Part shown: positions 31,801-39,337 of the stretch, piece after piece
How positions within the stretch are numbered: the first letter of the stretch is position 1
Layout: every line of letters begins with the position of its first letter
Assembly (NCBI GenBank): GCA_963816065.1
Contig: CAWFJG010000007.1
Location: 186,001 to 250,000, forward strand
Length of the DNA stretch: 64,000 nt
Reading direction: 5' to 3'
DNA from: Roseiarcus sp963816065
GTDB taxonomy: Bacteria; Pseudomonadota; Alphaproteobacteria; Rhizobiales; Beijerinckiaceae
Position numbers and translations under genes: made by a program
Notes under the pieces: model-generated
The model's database searches: none
The model's input: the letters and a program-made list of their open reading frames with translations, nothing else
What the model was told of the DNA's origin: nothing

Positions 31801-31901
31801 CAACGAGCGTCGACTGGAAAGAAAAATCGGACAGCGCAAAGCAAAGCGCCCAGGACGCCGCCGCTGCGGCGACGGCCGCCGCAGGCGACGCGTCGAACTG
31901 A
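28857..31901 (+). CDS. membrane-anchored nSTAND1-type NTPase with TPR-like C-terminus
   Basis: 1014 aa. RPFPGLRPFGYADRAFFFGRE (residues 26-46) opens an nSTAND1 module with Walker A GSSGSGKSS (66-74) and Walker B ILIVDQFEELF; SQLEDVIRKPIE and DISHETLLRRW are further conserved marks. One transmembrane segment lies at about 519-540 (basic KRSRRNK before it). The rest (about 600-960) is helical with TPR-like pairs such as AHLKIGDIYEIEHQPDKALAEYRKGL. STAND proteins oligomerise when the repeat sensor binds a trigger. By topology the NTPase and the partner TIR would be cytoplasmic and the TPR part periplasmic. Defence or stress signalling is inferred from family and operon. Confidence 0.85.
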   Translation: MSETAIAEPPATSPPPVDGATVSAERPFPGLRPFGYADRAFFFGRERQAFALYRLVENGRFVAVIGSSGSGKSSLVLAGLQGLLADETADASGPNWAFRAMRPGGAPIKRLAAALGSLADKDSPDEAARRRDRVEWTLRQSSFSFENALEAAGGLGERALILIVDQFEELFRFGLAGLALRRASVEGTRAREEATQFVQILLDADRRRLKDVHVLITMRSDFIGDCAYFHGLSEAVSATQYLVPNLTRSQLEDVIRKPIEKSGAGIEPELVERLINDCSDELDQLPVLQHCLMRLWDRAGQASSEPPRRLTRQTYDDIGRMAEALSRHADEVLAQCGRQDLAVEQAFRALSEVDRDGRATRRALCFNELVAETGVAEAVLSDILDRFRAPGCSFVVPPPASAQTLAADDRVDISHETLLRRWKKLAGDPAKLDAATGRPQLGWMAEERNDGQRYHLLLSLLGDTPDDEKAALKDPVGTKRWWDSLPRTAPWGERYGGSFDAVKQLIDDNIAAQKRSRRNKILAVAAVVVSVLMFVGMIVKFQVDKTRAQQEAIERGAMDSAAAMLRDVLAAYSAGTLNLEGAKSLATVSENFLREVRRGQTTHAADPLWIDALNLESDLQSNAQDTKKQLSLAEEAKTVAAPLVAANPKDQGLKQKLYDSLIRFGNALAMFPGESGRLRQALEAYQEAIAVADDLARQSATDKTEGALGDAHLKIGDIYEIEHQPDKALAEYRKGLAICEDAAAIFPGSVDAKRNRANAHFRIAEALRQENRWDAAEEQYRLAEQDQLAILAKDPTNVTVRSNLASTYNHWGLLASGKGDLELALAKLKLGVEMQNALMRSDPSNPQWIAFAAPNYEAVSRTLDELKRQNEAYRYLSKAYDLRKALTIRDPTNTPDEIRFAATAKALGDRSQGVPQIEAYRDWIQAWKRVADLAKPPRTIKAQADDAFAIAKSLADAKDWRDAQSAYWLAKRIADMNLADDPTSVDWKEKSDSAKQSAQDAAAAATAAAGDASN

Positions 31902-31914
31902 GCGGACGCCGCAT

Positions 31915-32919
31915 TCAGCCCGCTTGCGAGGAACCACTCGATGAGGCAACCGTGAAGTCACGCAACGTTCCGACATAGACCCACCCGCCGACCGGGTTCG
32001 CCGGGGTGCCTCCACCGGAAATGTTGAACAGCCCCCCTTGCTCATAGCCGAGGCCCCGATAGTGATGCTGGGTCATGAGCTTGCGCAGATAGGTCTCGAA
32101 ATCGACGCGCTCTGCAGCCGGCAGCGCCTGTTGGGCCTCCTGCCATTCCTGCCGGCGTTCCGGCGATCGCATGGCGGCACGGAATTGTTCGACCGGTAGA
32201 AAGTCGCCGCCGCCGCTGGCGGCGCTGTCGGTGACGGTCAGGCCGCGGTTGCACTGCGGCCCCCGCGCGTGCGCCGCATCGAATGCGACAGCCCGCGGCC
32301 AGGAGGTCGACTGGCAAAGTTCGATCGTGACCGAATGCTCCGTAGTCCGCAAAACCTTTTCGATGATCTGGATATGCTCGCCGGAAGTCAGTGCGACGAT
32401 CGAAAGGTCCTTTATGCCGGCAATCGTTTGCACAGGGCGAAACTCGGACAAATAGTCGAGCGGTCGGCGGCCGTGATACTGCTGGTGAACGCCGGCGGCG
32501 ACGAGATAAGTACCGATGAAGCCGATGCAGTCGAGGCCGAAGCAATAGCCCTCGATCATCGCCTGAAGATAGTTGGGTCCGGAGAAGAACGGCGCGAATT
32601 GCGGAAGCGCGCGAATTTGCTGCTGATGGGCGATCACCAGTGTCATCGCATAAACAATGTCGTCGATAGCCCCTTGGCCCGTGAACACCCGGCCGAACGC
32701 CGGCGTGTGGACGCGCGGCTGATCCGCAGTGCCGTTCGTGAGGCTTTGCAACTGAACGAGCAGGGCCCCGGCGTGGTTGGCGCCGCCGAAGCGCGTATTT
32801 GCCGAAAGATAGCGATTGATTGACACCTTGCCGTCGGGACTCCCGGAATAGCCGGGGACTTGCACAGCATGCAGCATGTCGACGTAGTTTGCGGGCCCGA
32901 ACCGCGCCTCCACCGTCAT
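31915..32919 (-). CDS. NlpC/P60-like (papain-fold) protein of unknown role
   Basis: About 334 aa, no signal peptide seen. YCFGLDCIGFIGTYL is reminiscent of the catalytic Cys helix of NlpC/P60 and CHAP enzymes (DC-GF), and EHIQIIEKVL could supply the His strand. The C-terminus (QHHYRGLGYEQGG, NPVGGWVYVGTL) is Gly-rich. The start is unsure: ATG 32919 is used; 32961 or a later ATG at 32880 are alternatives. It converges on the nSTAND gene with a 13-base gap and so is not in its operon, though it may be part of the same accessory region. Assignment rests on short motifs only. Confidence 0.55.
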   Translation of the reverse strand: MTVEARFGPANYVDMLHAVQVPGYSGSPDGKVSINRYLSANTRFGGANHAGALLVQLQSLTNGTADQPRVHTPAFGRVFTGQGAIDDIVYAMTLVIAHQQQIRALPQFAPFFSGPNYLQAMIEGYCFGLDCIGFIGTYLVAAGVHQQYHGRRPLDYLSEFRPVQTIAGIKDLSIVALTSGEHIQIIEKVLRTTEHSVTIELCQSTSWPRAVAFDAAHARGPQCNRGLTVTDSAASGGGDFLPVEQFRAAMRSPERRQEWQEAQQALPAAERVDFETYLRKLMTQHHYRGLGYEQGGLFNISGGGTPANPVGGWVYVGTLRDFTVASSSGSSQAG

Positions 32920-33195
32920 CGCGGCGCGCGCCTCGAGGCGGCGCCGACGAGACGGCCGCAAACCCGCGATCGGTTGGCCCCTGGGGCAGCCCCGACGTGC
33001 TTCACCATCGCCAGTCGCCCCTGTTGAAAGCCCGGTTGAGGAGGCGCGAGCAAAGCAGCCCGGCCGGACCCCAGACTGCCATCGCCGACGGCGTCCCGCA
33101 ACTGTCCCGAGGTGGGGTGTCCGTAGCGCGGCGCGGCCGGGAGGTTGTGGCGGGCCAGGGAACTGGTCCTCGGGCCGAGAGATGGGAGTGCGAGG

Positions 33196-33450
33196 TCAAG
33201 CCCTACCGCCCTCGGCACCGCCTTCTAAGCCCGGAGAAAAGATTTGGACGACCTCGTGAACGCAGGGCTCGAACCCTGCAATCGTGAGCGCCTCCTCGAA
33301 AGGGGGCGAAGGAGCCGGATTGCGGCGCATCGCTTGGTAGGTCTCATAGCTCTCCCATTGAGCATACATAGTGACCTTGGCGCCGTCGAAGCTGCGGTGA
33401 AGAGCGGACGGGAAAAAACCCGGCGCCCGCGTGATAAACGTTTCCGTCAC
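33196..33450 (-). CDS. antibiotic-biosynthesis-monooxygenase (ABM)-like protein, 5' part probably frameshifted
   Basis: PGFFPSALHRSFDGAKVTMYAQWESYETYQAM followed by FEPCVHEVVQIFSP is the second half of an ABM/dimeric alpha-beta-barrel protein, a family of about 100 aa. The first strand and helix seem to continue in another frame upstream (about 33450-33540: VPPDDLSRPES), so the visible start at 33450 is probably false and one base is missing near 33452. The family includes haem- and quinone-oxidising enzymes; function here is unknown. Confidence 0.65.
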   Translation of the reverse strand: MTETFITRAPGFFPSALHRSFDGAKVTMYAQWESYETYQAMRRNPAPSPPFEEALTIAGFEPCVHEVVQIFSPGLEGGAEGGRA

Positions 33451-33579
33451 CCGGCCGCCGGGCTTTCCGGTCGAGAAAGATCATCCGGCGGCACGCCTCG
33501 GACAGATTGCGACGATGTCCGCCGCCGCCGCTCCGGTCGACTTGACGCCGAACGCAGCCCCGTGCGTTTCGACCGCGTG

Positions 33580-34866
33580 TTACGCCGACGCCTTCAGCGC
33601 CTGGTCGATGTCGGCCAGGATGTCGTCGATGTGCTCGAGGCCGATCGACAGGCGGACGTAGCTCTCCGAGACGCCGGTGGCGAGCTGGTCCTCGGCCGAG
33701 AGCTGGGAATGCGTGGTGGTCGCCGGGTGGATGGCGAGCGAGCGCGCATCGCCGATGTTGGCGACATGGTAAAGGAGTTTCAGTGCGTCAATAAACTTGC
33801 GCCCGGCGTCCTTGCCGCCCTTGATCTCGAAGCCAACGAGGCCGCCTTGCCCGCCCTTCAGGTATTTTTCCGCGCGCCGGCGCGCTTCGCCGGCCTGCTG
33901 CGACGGATGGATAACCTTCGTCACTTCCGGACGCTTGGCGAGCCAGCCGGCGACGGCCGCGGCGTTGGTCGAATGGCGCTCGATGCGCAGCGGCAAGGTC
34001 TCGATCCCCTGCAGGGTGAGGAACGCATTGAACGGCGACATCGCCGCGCCGAGATCGCGCAGTAGCGTCGTGCGCGCCTTAATGATGTAGGCGATGGGGC
34101 CCAGAGGTTTCACCGCCTCCGACCAGATCGCCCCGTGATAGCTGGGGTCGGGAGTGTTCAGCGCCGGTTGACGTCCCTTGTGCTCTTCCCAGGGGAACGT
34201 GCCACTGTCGACAAGGAGGCCGCCGATCGAGGTGCCGTGACCGCCGAGATATTTGGTCGAAGAATAGACGATAATCGCCGCGCCATGGTCGAACGGCCGC
34301 GTCAGGATCGGGGCTGCGGTGTTGTCCATGATCAGTGGGATGCCGAACCGGCGGCCGATCGCCGCGACTTCCGCGATCGGGAAGACAATCAGCTTCGGGT
34401 TCGGCAGCGTCTCAGCGTAATAGGCGCGGGTGCGGTCGTCGGTGGCGCGGGCGAAATTGTCCGGATCGTCCGGATCGACGAAGCGGACCTCGATGCCCTG
34501 ATCCTTCAAAGTGTTGGCGAAAAGATTCCAGGTGCCGCCGTAAAGGTCGGTCGAGGAGACGATGTTGTCGCCGGCCTTAGCGACGTTTTGCACGGCAAAG
34601 GCCGAAGCCGCCTGCCCGCTCGCCAGCGCCAGCGCGCCGACCCCGCCATCGAGCGCGGCGATGCGCTTCTCGAGCACGTCGTTGGTCGGGTTCATGATGC
34701 GGGTGTAGATGTTGCCGAGTTCTTTGAGCGCGAACAGGTTCGCCGCGTGTTCGGCGCTGTGAAACTGGTACGAGGTCGTCTGGTAGATCGGCACTGCGAC
34801 CGCGCCGGTCGTCGGATCGGCGCGCCATCCGGCGTGCAGGGCCAGTGTTTCAGGCTTCTGAGACAT
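33580..34866 (-). CDS. metY: O-acetylhomoserine (thiol)-lyase, PLP-dependent
   Basis: Makes homocysteine from O-acetylhomoserine and sulfide for methionine synthesis. Complete 428-aa Cys/Met-metabolism PLP enzyme: TTSYQFHSAEHAA, YTRIMNPTNDVLEKRIAALDGG, PLP-Lys in YSSTKYLGGHGT, and C-terminal VRLSIGLEHIDDILADI. Length and the N-terminal TLALHAGW favour MetY over cystathionine enzymes. GAAGGGAAG precedes the ATG. A strong palindrome lies about 110 bases upstream; I did not find the SAM-II riboswitch often seen upstream of met genes in alphaproteobacteria. Confidence 0.92.
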   Translation of the reverse strand: MSQKPETLALHAGWRADPTTGAVAVPIYQTTSYQFHSAEHAANLFALKELGNIYTRIMNPTNDVLEKRIAALDGGVGALALASGQAASAFAVQNVAKAGDNIVSSTDLYGGTWNLFANTLKDQGIEVRFVDPDDPDNFARATDDRTRAYYAETLPNPKLIVFPIAEVAAIGRRFGIPLIMDNTAAPILTRPFDHGAAIIVYSSTKYLGGHGTSIGGLLVDSGTFPWEEHKGRQPALNTPDPSYHGAIWSEAVKPLGPIAYIIKARTTLLRDLGAAMSPFNAFLTLQGIETLPLRIERHSTNAAAVAGWLAKRPEVTKVIHPSQQAGEARRRAEKYLKGGQGGLVGFEIKGGKDAGRKFIDALKLLYHVANIGDARSLAIHPATTTHSQLSAEDQLATGVSESYVRLSIGLEHIDDILADIDQALKASA

Positions 34867-34975
34867 GCGTTCTTCCCTTCTTTGCGCTTGCGTCCCTGTT
34901 GCGACGATGCCCGTGTCGACTCGACCGACGAAGGCGCCTTTCGCTTCTCAATGGCGATAGTCAATTCTTATCATG

Positions 34976-34997
34976 CACAAAATCAGTAGATTTTGTG
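34976..34997. promoter_or_regulatory. perfect palindrome between metY and the DUF1003 gene
   Basis: CACAAAATC-AGTA-GATTTTGTG: 9-bp arms with a 4-base loop, AT-rich within GC-rich DNA, in the divergent promoter region. It could be a dimeric repressor site for metY; it lacks a T tract, so it is not a typical terminator. Confidence 0.5.
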
Positions 34998-35110
34998 GAC
35001 CCTAGCCGGCGGCGTCCTGGCGCGCAAGGCGCTTGCTACGCACACCGGCCGTGTGGGACGTTCCCTCCCTTTGCATTTCCGTTCGCGTTTCCTGTTTAGA
35101 GTCTTGTATT

Positions 35111-35139
35111 GTTGGCGCGATAGGAACGGTAGCGCCAAC
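35111..35139. promoter_or_regulatory. inverted repeat upstream of the DUF1003 gene
   Basis: GTTGGCGC (35111-35118) and GCGCCAAC (35132-35139), perfect 8-bp arms 13 bases apart, 40 bases before the DUF1003 start. It may be an operator or an RNA hairpin in the leader. Confidence 0.4.
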
Positions 35140-35178
35140 TCGACCGATGCGGTCTCAGGAACGGACCAGGAGAGGCGG

Positions 35179-35742
35179 ATGAGCATAGGGGGCGATATGG
35201 TCAGGCACGAGCGCGCGCGTCGGTTTCACTTGCCCCACGCCCACCTCGACTCCACGTTCGGCAACGACTGGTTCGGGCGTCATGCCGAGGACTTCGCCCG
35301 CTTCTTTGGCACGCCGACCTTTCTGATCGCCCAGACGTTTATCGTCGCGCTCTGGATCCTGGTGAACGTGGCCGGCTGGACGAGCTTCGACATCTACCCG
35401 TTCATCCTGCTGAACCTCGCCTTCTCGCTGCAAGCCGCCTACGCCGCCCCCCTGATCCTGCTCGCCCAGACCCGCCAGGCCGACCGCGACAAAGCGATGA
35501 GCCTCGCCGACGCGCAGCACCGCGAGGAACTGCACCAGGTCAACGAGGAGCGGCAGCAGCAGATACGGCAACAGTCGGAGCTAATGCTGAACATGTTGGG
35601 GCAAAATACGGCTTTGACGGAGACGGTGGAGAGTCTGTTGCGTCAGAATACCGAGCTTACCGCGACGGTCCACGCGCTGGCCGAACGCATCGAGAGCATG
35701 ACGGCGGAGGTGCACAGCCGTCTCGCCTCGCCAGCGGCCTGA
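35179..35742 (+). CDS. DUF1003 family membrane protein
   Basis: 187 aa. The N-terminal part has two predicted membrane helices (PTFLIAQTFIVALWILVNVAG and FILLNLAFSLQAAYAAPLILL); this pair with NQ/R-rich flanks is the DUF1003 signature. The C-terminal half is a long coiled coil (QADRDKAM, EELHQVNEERQQQIRQQ, QNTEL). AGGAGAGGCGG precedes the ATG. The biochemical role of the family is unknown. The next gene follows after 6 bases, so they are probably co-transcribed. Confidence 0.85.
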   Translation: MSIGGDMVRHERARRFHLPHAHLDSTFGNDWFGRHAEDFARFFGTPTFLIAQTFIVALWILVNVAGWTSFDIYPFILLNLAFSLQAAYAAPLILLAQTRQADRDKAMSLADAQHREELHQVNEERQQQIRQQSELMLNMLGQNTALTETVESLLRQNTELTATVHALAERIESMTAEVHSRLASPAA

Positions 35743-35748
35743 ACACCC

Positions 35749-36912
35749 ATGACGATCCCGCTGAACGCGTTCCGGCTCGCGCTTGCCGTCGCGGTTGTCC
35801 CGACCGCGTCGTCCACGCTCGCCGCCGCCCCGCACCCGCCCCAGCTCACGGTGTCGTTCCTCTCCGAGCCGGCCCCGATCGTTCAGAACGGGGCAACCAA
35901 GCTCGCCTACGAGATGGTGCTGACGAACTTCGTCGGCAGCCCCTATCGAATCGCCTCGGTCGAGGTCAGCGCGGGCGAGAAGCGCGCGGCCTTCGAAGGG
36001 ACGGCGCTCTCGTCCATGATGATGCGCTTCGACCAACGCGACCGTACGCGGCCGCCGGCCGATCCTCTGACTCTCGAAGGCGGCCGCGGCGCCGTCGTGT
36101 TCTTTCTGATCGACCTCAACGGAGCGAAAGCCCCTAAGCAGCTCGCCCATCGCCTCAGCATGATCGACGATAAGGGCGAGACGCACCAGGTCGATCCCGC
36201 TCCCCTCCCCGTTTCGCAAGAAAGCCCGATCGTCGTCGCGCCGCCGCTCAAGGGGACATGGATCGCCGGGAATTCGCTGAGCAACGGCAAGGACGCCGCG
36301 CATCGCCGGGCGATGCTCGTCATCAACGGACGCGCCTTTATCGCCCAGCGCTATGCGATCGACTGGGTGCAGGTGCAAACCGTCGATGGCAAGGTCACGA
36401 CCTGGAAGGGACCGGAGGACCAGAACGCCAGCTATTTTTGCTATGATCAACCGATCTACAGCGTCGGCGACGGGACGGTGGCGGACGCCAGCGACGGCAT
36501 GGCCGAGAACGTCCCGCATTCGGGAAAGCACGCCGTTCCGATCGGCTTTGACAACGCGGGCGGCAATCACGTCGTAGTAGAAATCGCCCCGCATCGTTAC
36601 GCCTTCTACGCCCACATGCGCCCGGGCACCGTACGGGTGAAGGTCGGCGACCGAGTGCATCTGGGCGACATACTCGGCCATGTCGGCAATTCGGGCAGCT
36701 CCGAAGAGCCGCACTTGCATTTCCACATCGACGACGAGCCTTCGTTCCTTGCCGGCGACGGGGTCCCGTTCGCCTTCGCCAAGGGCCTCGCCAGCGGCCC
36801 GGTCGAGGCCAACGTCGCCTCGCCCGAAGCCGTCACGTTCGGCGCAAGTGGCCCGCAAATGCCGTTCGTCGATGATTATCCGGCTGCAAATGCGCTTGTG
36901 ACCTTCGAATAG
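35749..36912 (+). CDS. M23-family (LytM-like) metallopeptidase, exported
   Basis: 387 aa. A signal peptide (FRLALAVAVVPTASSTLAA) is followed by a beta-rich N-terminal domain (residues about 30-190). The C-terminal part has the M23 lysostaphin fold: HAVPIGFDNAGGNHVVVEI, RYAFYAHMRPG, VKVGDRVHLGDILGHVGNSG and HLHFHIDD. The HxH pair is present; the usual first ligand (HxxxD) is less clear, so it may be a weakly active or regulatory member. Likely acts on peptidoglycan cross-bridges in the periplasm. Confidence 0.85.
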   Translation: MTIPLNAFRLALAVAVVPTASSTLAAAPHPPQLTVSFLSEPAPIVQNGATKLAYEMVLTNFVGSPYRIASVEVSAGEKRAAFEGTALSSMMMRFDQRDRTRPPADPLTLEGGRGAVVFFLIDLNGAKAPKQLAHRLSMIDDKGETHQVDPAPLPVSQESPIVVAPPLKGTWIAGNSLSNGKDAAHRRAMLVINGRAFIAQRYAIDWVQVQTVDGKVTTWKGPEDQNASYFCYDQPIYSVGDGTVADASDGMAENVPHSGKHAVPIGFDNAGGNHVVVEIAPHRYAFYAHMRPGTVRVKVGDRVHLGDILGHVGNSGSSEEPHLHFHIDDEPSFLAGDGVPFAFAKGLASGPVEANVASPEAVTFGASGPQMPFVDDYPAANALVTFE

Positions 36913-36978
36913 GGGGGTCCATTATACGTCAGCCGCCTTCTTCTCGCTCGCCGAAGCGAGGAAGGCGCCCCGGACGGT

Positions 36979-37075
36979 CGGATGGGGTGCGGAAAGCAGG
37001 GACGGTCCGCCGAAAGTCGGCGGTGACGGGCGCCCAATCCAACTTGCGCCGAAGCGGCGGGCCGCACCCCATCCG
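36979..37075. repeat. long-range inverted repeat with nested hairpin
   Basis: Perfect 14-bp arms CGGATGGGGTGCGG (36979-36992) and CCGCACCCCATCCG (37062-37075) enclose 69 bases, which contain a second perfect hairpin CCGCCGA-AAG-TCGGCGG (37007-37023). It lies between the M23 and hydrolase genes. It might be a terminator-like RNA structure or a small non-coding mobile repeat. Confidence 0.55.
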
Positions 37076-37162
37076 GCAGTACACGCCACCTTCCTCAACG
37101 GAGCGGCGGAAGGAGTGCGATCAGGATCGCGGCGGGTAGCTAAGCCAAGGAAAGGGACGACC

Positions 37163-38189
37163 TTGAACCGCATCGGCATTGCGCTCGTCATCGGCCACTT
37201 CGCCTTCGCGTTCGCCGCCCAACTTGCGCCCGCTCGCGCCGACCCGCCCTCTTTCGGCCCGGAGTTGCAGGGCTTCGAATACCCATGGCCGGTCCGCGAC
37301 TACGCCTTCGCCTCGCAGGGCGAGGCGCTGACCATGCGCTATATGGACGTCGCCCCGTCCGGTCCGGCGAACGGGCGAACCGCCGTCCTGCTGCATGGCA
37401 AGAACTTCTGCGCCGCGACCTGGGAGGACACGATCCGGGCGCTCGCCGCCGCCGGTTACCGCGTGATCGCGCCCGATCAGATCGGCTTCTGCAAGTCGTC
37501 GAAACCGGAGCGCTACCAGTACAGTTTTCAGCAGCTTGCCGGAAATACTCACGCACTGCTGGCGTCGCTCGGAAGTCGAGGATCCGGTGCTGATCGCCCA
37601 TTCGACCGGCGGCATGATCGCGGCGCGCTACGCGCTCCTGTACCCGACCGAGGTGTCGGCGCTCGTCCTCGTCAACCCGATCGGGCTCGAGGACTGGAAG
37701 GCGCTCGGCGTCCCCTGGATCTCGGTCGATGCCTGGACCGAGCGCGAGAAGGCGACAACCGCCGCGCGCATCAAGGCTTACGAGCAGGCGACCTACTACG
37801 CCGGGGGGTGGCGGCCGGACTACGACCGTTGGGTGACCATGCTCGCGGGCCTCCTCGGCGGGCCGGGCCACGAAATCGTCGCCCGCAATCTCGCCCTGAT
37901 CGACGACATGATTTACACCCAGCCGGTCGTCTATGAGTTTCCGCGGATCAAGATCCCGACGCTGCTGATGATCGGCTTGAAGGACGTGACCGCGATCGGC
38001 AAGGATGCCGCGCCGCCCGACGTGCGCGCCAGGCTCGGCCACTATCCGGAGCTTGCCCAAACAACGAAAGCGGCCATTCCGGGCGCCGAACTGATCGAAT
38101 TCCCCGACGCCGGCCACGCGCCCCAGCTCCAGGACCCGCAGCGCTTCAACGCGGCGCTGATCGAGGGGCTCGCACGGCTTCGACGGTAA
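37163..38189 (+). CDS. alpha/beta hydrolase, exported; frameshift near 37575
   Basis: After a signal-like N-terminus (LNRIGIALVIGHFAFAFAAQLA) the protein has alpha/beta-hydrolase motifs: HGKNFCAATW (oxyanion strand), APDQIGFCKSS, nucleophile in IAHSTGGM (Ser elbow), acid in LKDVTAIG, and His in DAGHAPQLQ. One base near 37573-37577 must be removed to join SLG with EVEDPVL. Joined length is about 341 aa. The start is a TTG at 37163 with AAGGAAAGGGAC upstream. Substrate unknown. Confidence 0.82.
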
Positions 38190-38276
38190 CTCGGCGCGTT
38201 CCCTCGCCCCGCCATAGGGCGTCGAAACACGCCCGATTGGCGACGGATTTGACCTCTCCTTGCAGGACGAGGGCGA

Positions 38277-38690
38277 TCAGTTCCCGCACTCGGCGATCTC
38301 GTCGTAGCCACGGCCGCGGAACTCGACAAGGCAGAAGCCGTGGCCGAACGGATCGGCCATGAGTACGATCTTTCCCCACGCATGGACCTGGATTTTCGTT
38401 TCGGCCCGCGCGCCGGCGGCGAGGACGCGGGCGACTTCGGCTTCGATCTCCTCCACCACCACGTCAAAATGCACGGGCGTCCAATGGCGGTCGTAGCGCC
38501 GCAACGCGTCTGCCGCGCCGATCGAGCCGCTCGGCTTCTGCAAGAGATAAAGGGGAACAGGCCAGCCGCAGAGTTCGACCGCCTCCGCCCCCAGGCGGCG
38601 CGTGACCGCCAGCCCAAAGGCCTGTGAATAGAAAGCGACGCCTCGATCGAGGTCTGGGACGTCGATATTGATCAGGAGATCCGCGCCCAT
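38277..38690 (-). CDS. VOC (glyoxalase/bleomycin-resistance) superfamily protein
   Basis: 137 aa. Two betaalpha-beta-beta-beta units are visible: DLLINIDVPDLDRGVAFYSQAFGL in the first and VHFDVVVEEIEAEVARVLAAGA, then ADPFGHGFCLVEF in the second. The PFGHGF motif with preceding metal-ligand-type residues is typical of VOC dioxygenase/isomerase-like proteins. The substrate is unknown; it appears to be a single gene unit. Confidence 0.82.
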   Translation of the reverse strand: MGADLLINIDVPDLDRGVAFYSQAFGLAVTRRLGAEAVELCGWPVPLYLLQKPSGSIGAADALRRYDRHWTPVHFDVVVEEIEAEVARVLAAGARAETKIQVHAWGKIVLMADPFGHGFCLVEFRGRGYDEIAECGN

Positions 38691-38731
38691 CTGCGTCAGC
38701 GGCTACGTCAAACACGGCCGCGGCCTCGCCC

Positions 38732-39178
38732 TCACGGCAACGGCGGGATGCGCAGCACCTGGCCCGGGTAGATCTTGTCCGGATTGGTCAGCATCGGCTT
38801 GTTGGCGTCGAAGATCACGTTGTACTTGTCGCCCTTGCCCTTGCCGTATTCCCGCTCGGAGATCGCCCACAGCGTGTCGCCGCTCTTGACGGTATAGAAC
38901 TTCGACTCCGGCTCGGCCTTGGCCGGTTTGATGTCGTTCTGCACCGTGCCGACGCCCTTGGTGTTGCCGAGCGCGATGGCGATTTTCTCGGCCTCCTCGG
39001 TCGACTTCGCCGTTCCCGACACCTTCACCGTGTCGCCGTCCACCTCGACCTTGACGTCCGAGTGATCGAGCCCGTGCTTGTCGAGCTCCTTATTGAGCTC
39101 GTCCGCCGGCGCGGCCTTCGCTTCGGTGGCGCCGAAGATCGAGGCGCCGGCGTTCTTGATGAAGCTGATGAGACCCAT
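38732..39178 (-). CDS. BON and LysM domain protein (Kbp/YgaU-like)
   Basis: 148 aa, close to the 149 aa of E. coli Kbp. Begins MGLISFIKNAG as in Kbp; BON domain at about 27-90 (VKVEVDGDTVKVSGTAKS) and LysM domain at about 97-146 (YTVKSGDTLWAISEREYG, PGQVLRIP). The E. coli protein binds K+; a role in potassium or cell-wall sensing is inferred by similarity. Confidence 0.9.
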   Translation of the reverse strand: MGLISFIKNAGASIFGATEAKAAPADELNKELDKHGLDHSDVKVEVDGDTVKVSGTAKSTEEAEKIAIALGNTKGVGTVQNDIKPAKAEPESKFYTVKSGDTLWAISEREYGKGKGDKYNVIFDANKPMLTNPDKIYPGQVLRIPPLP

Positions 39179-39337
39179 GACTTCGTCCTCCTGCCGGCGC
39201 TTCCGCCGGCCTATCGCAGCGAAGGGGCGCCCCCTAAGGCGGCCGCACTATTCCCGAACCGGGCGCGCGGGACAAGTCTGGAGGGGGCCTCGCGATCCTG
39301 CTAAGCCTGCCCGACCCCGCTCATCCCGGACGCCCGC

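Noticed and set aside
34867..35178. SAM-II riboswitch upstream of metY
   Set aside because: I looked for the conserved pseudoknot pattern of the metA/SAM-II motif and did not find it.
35581..36858. Minus-strand open frame of 425 codons over the M23 peptidase gene
   Set aside because: Antisense shadow with no motifs; the M23 protein on the plus strand is clear.
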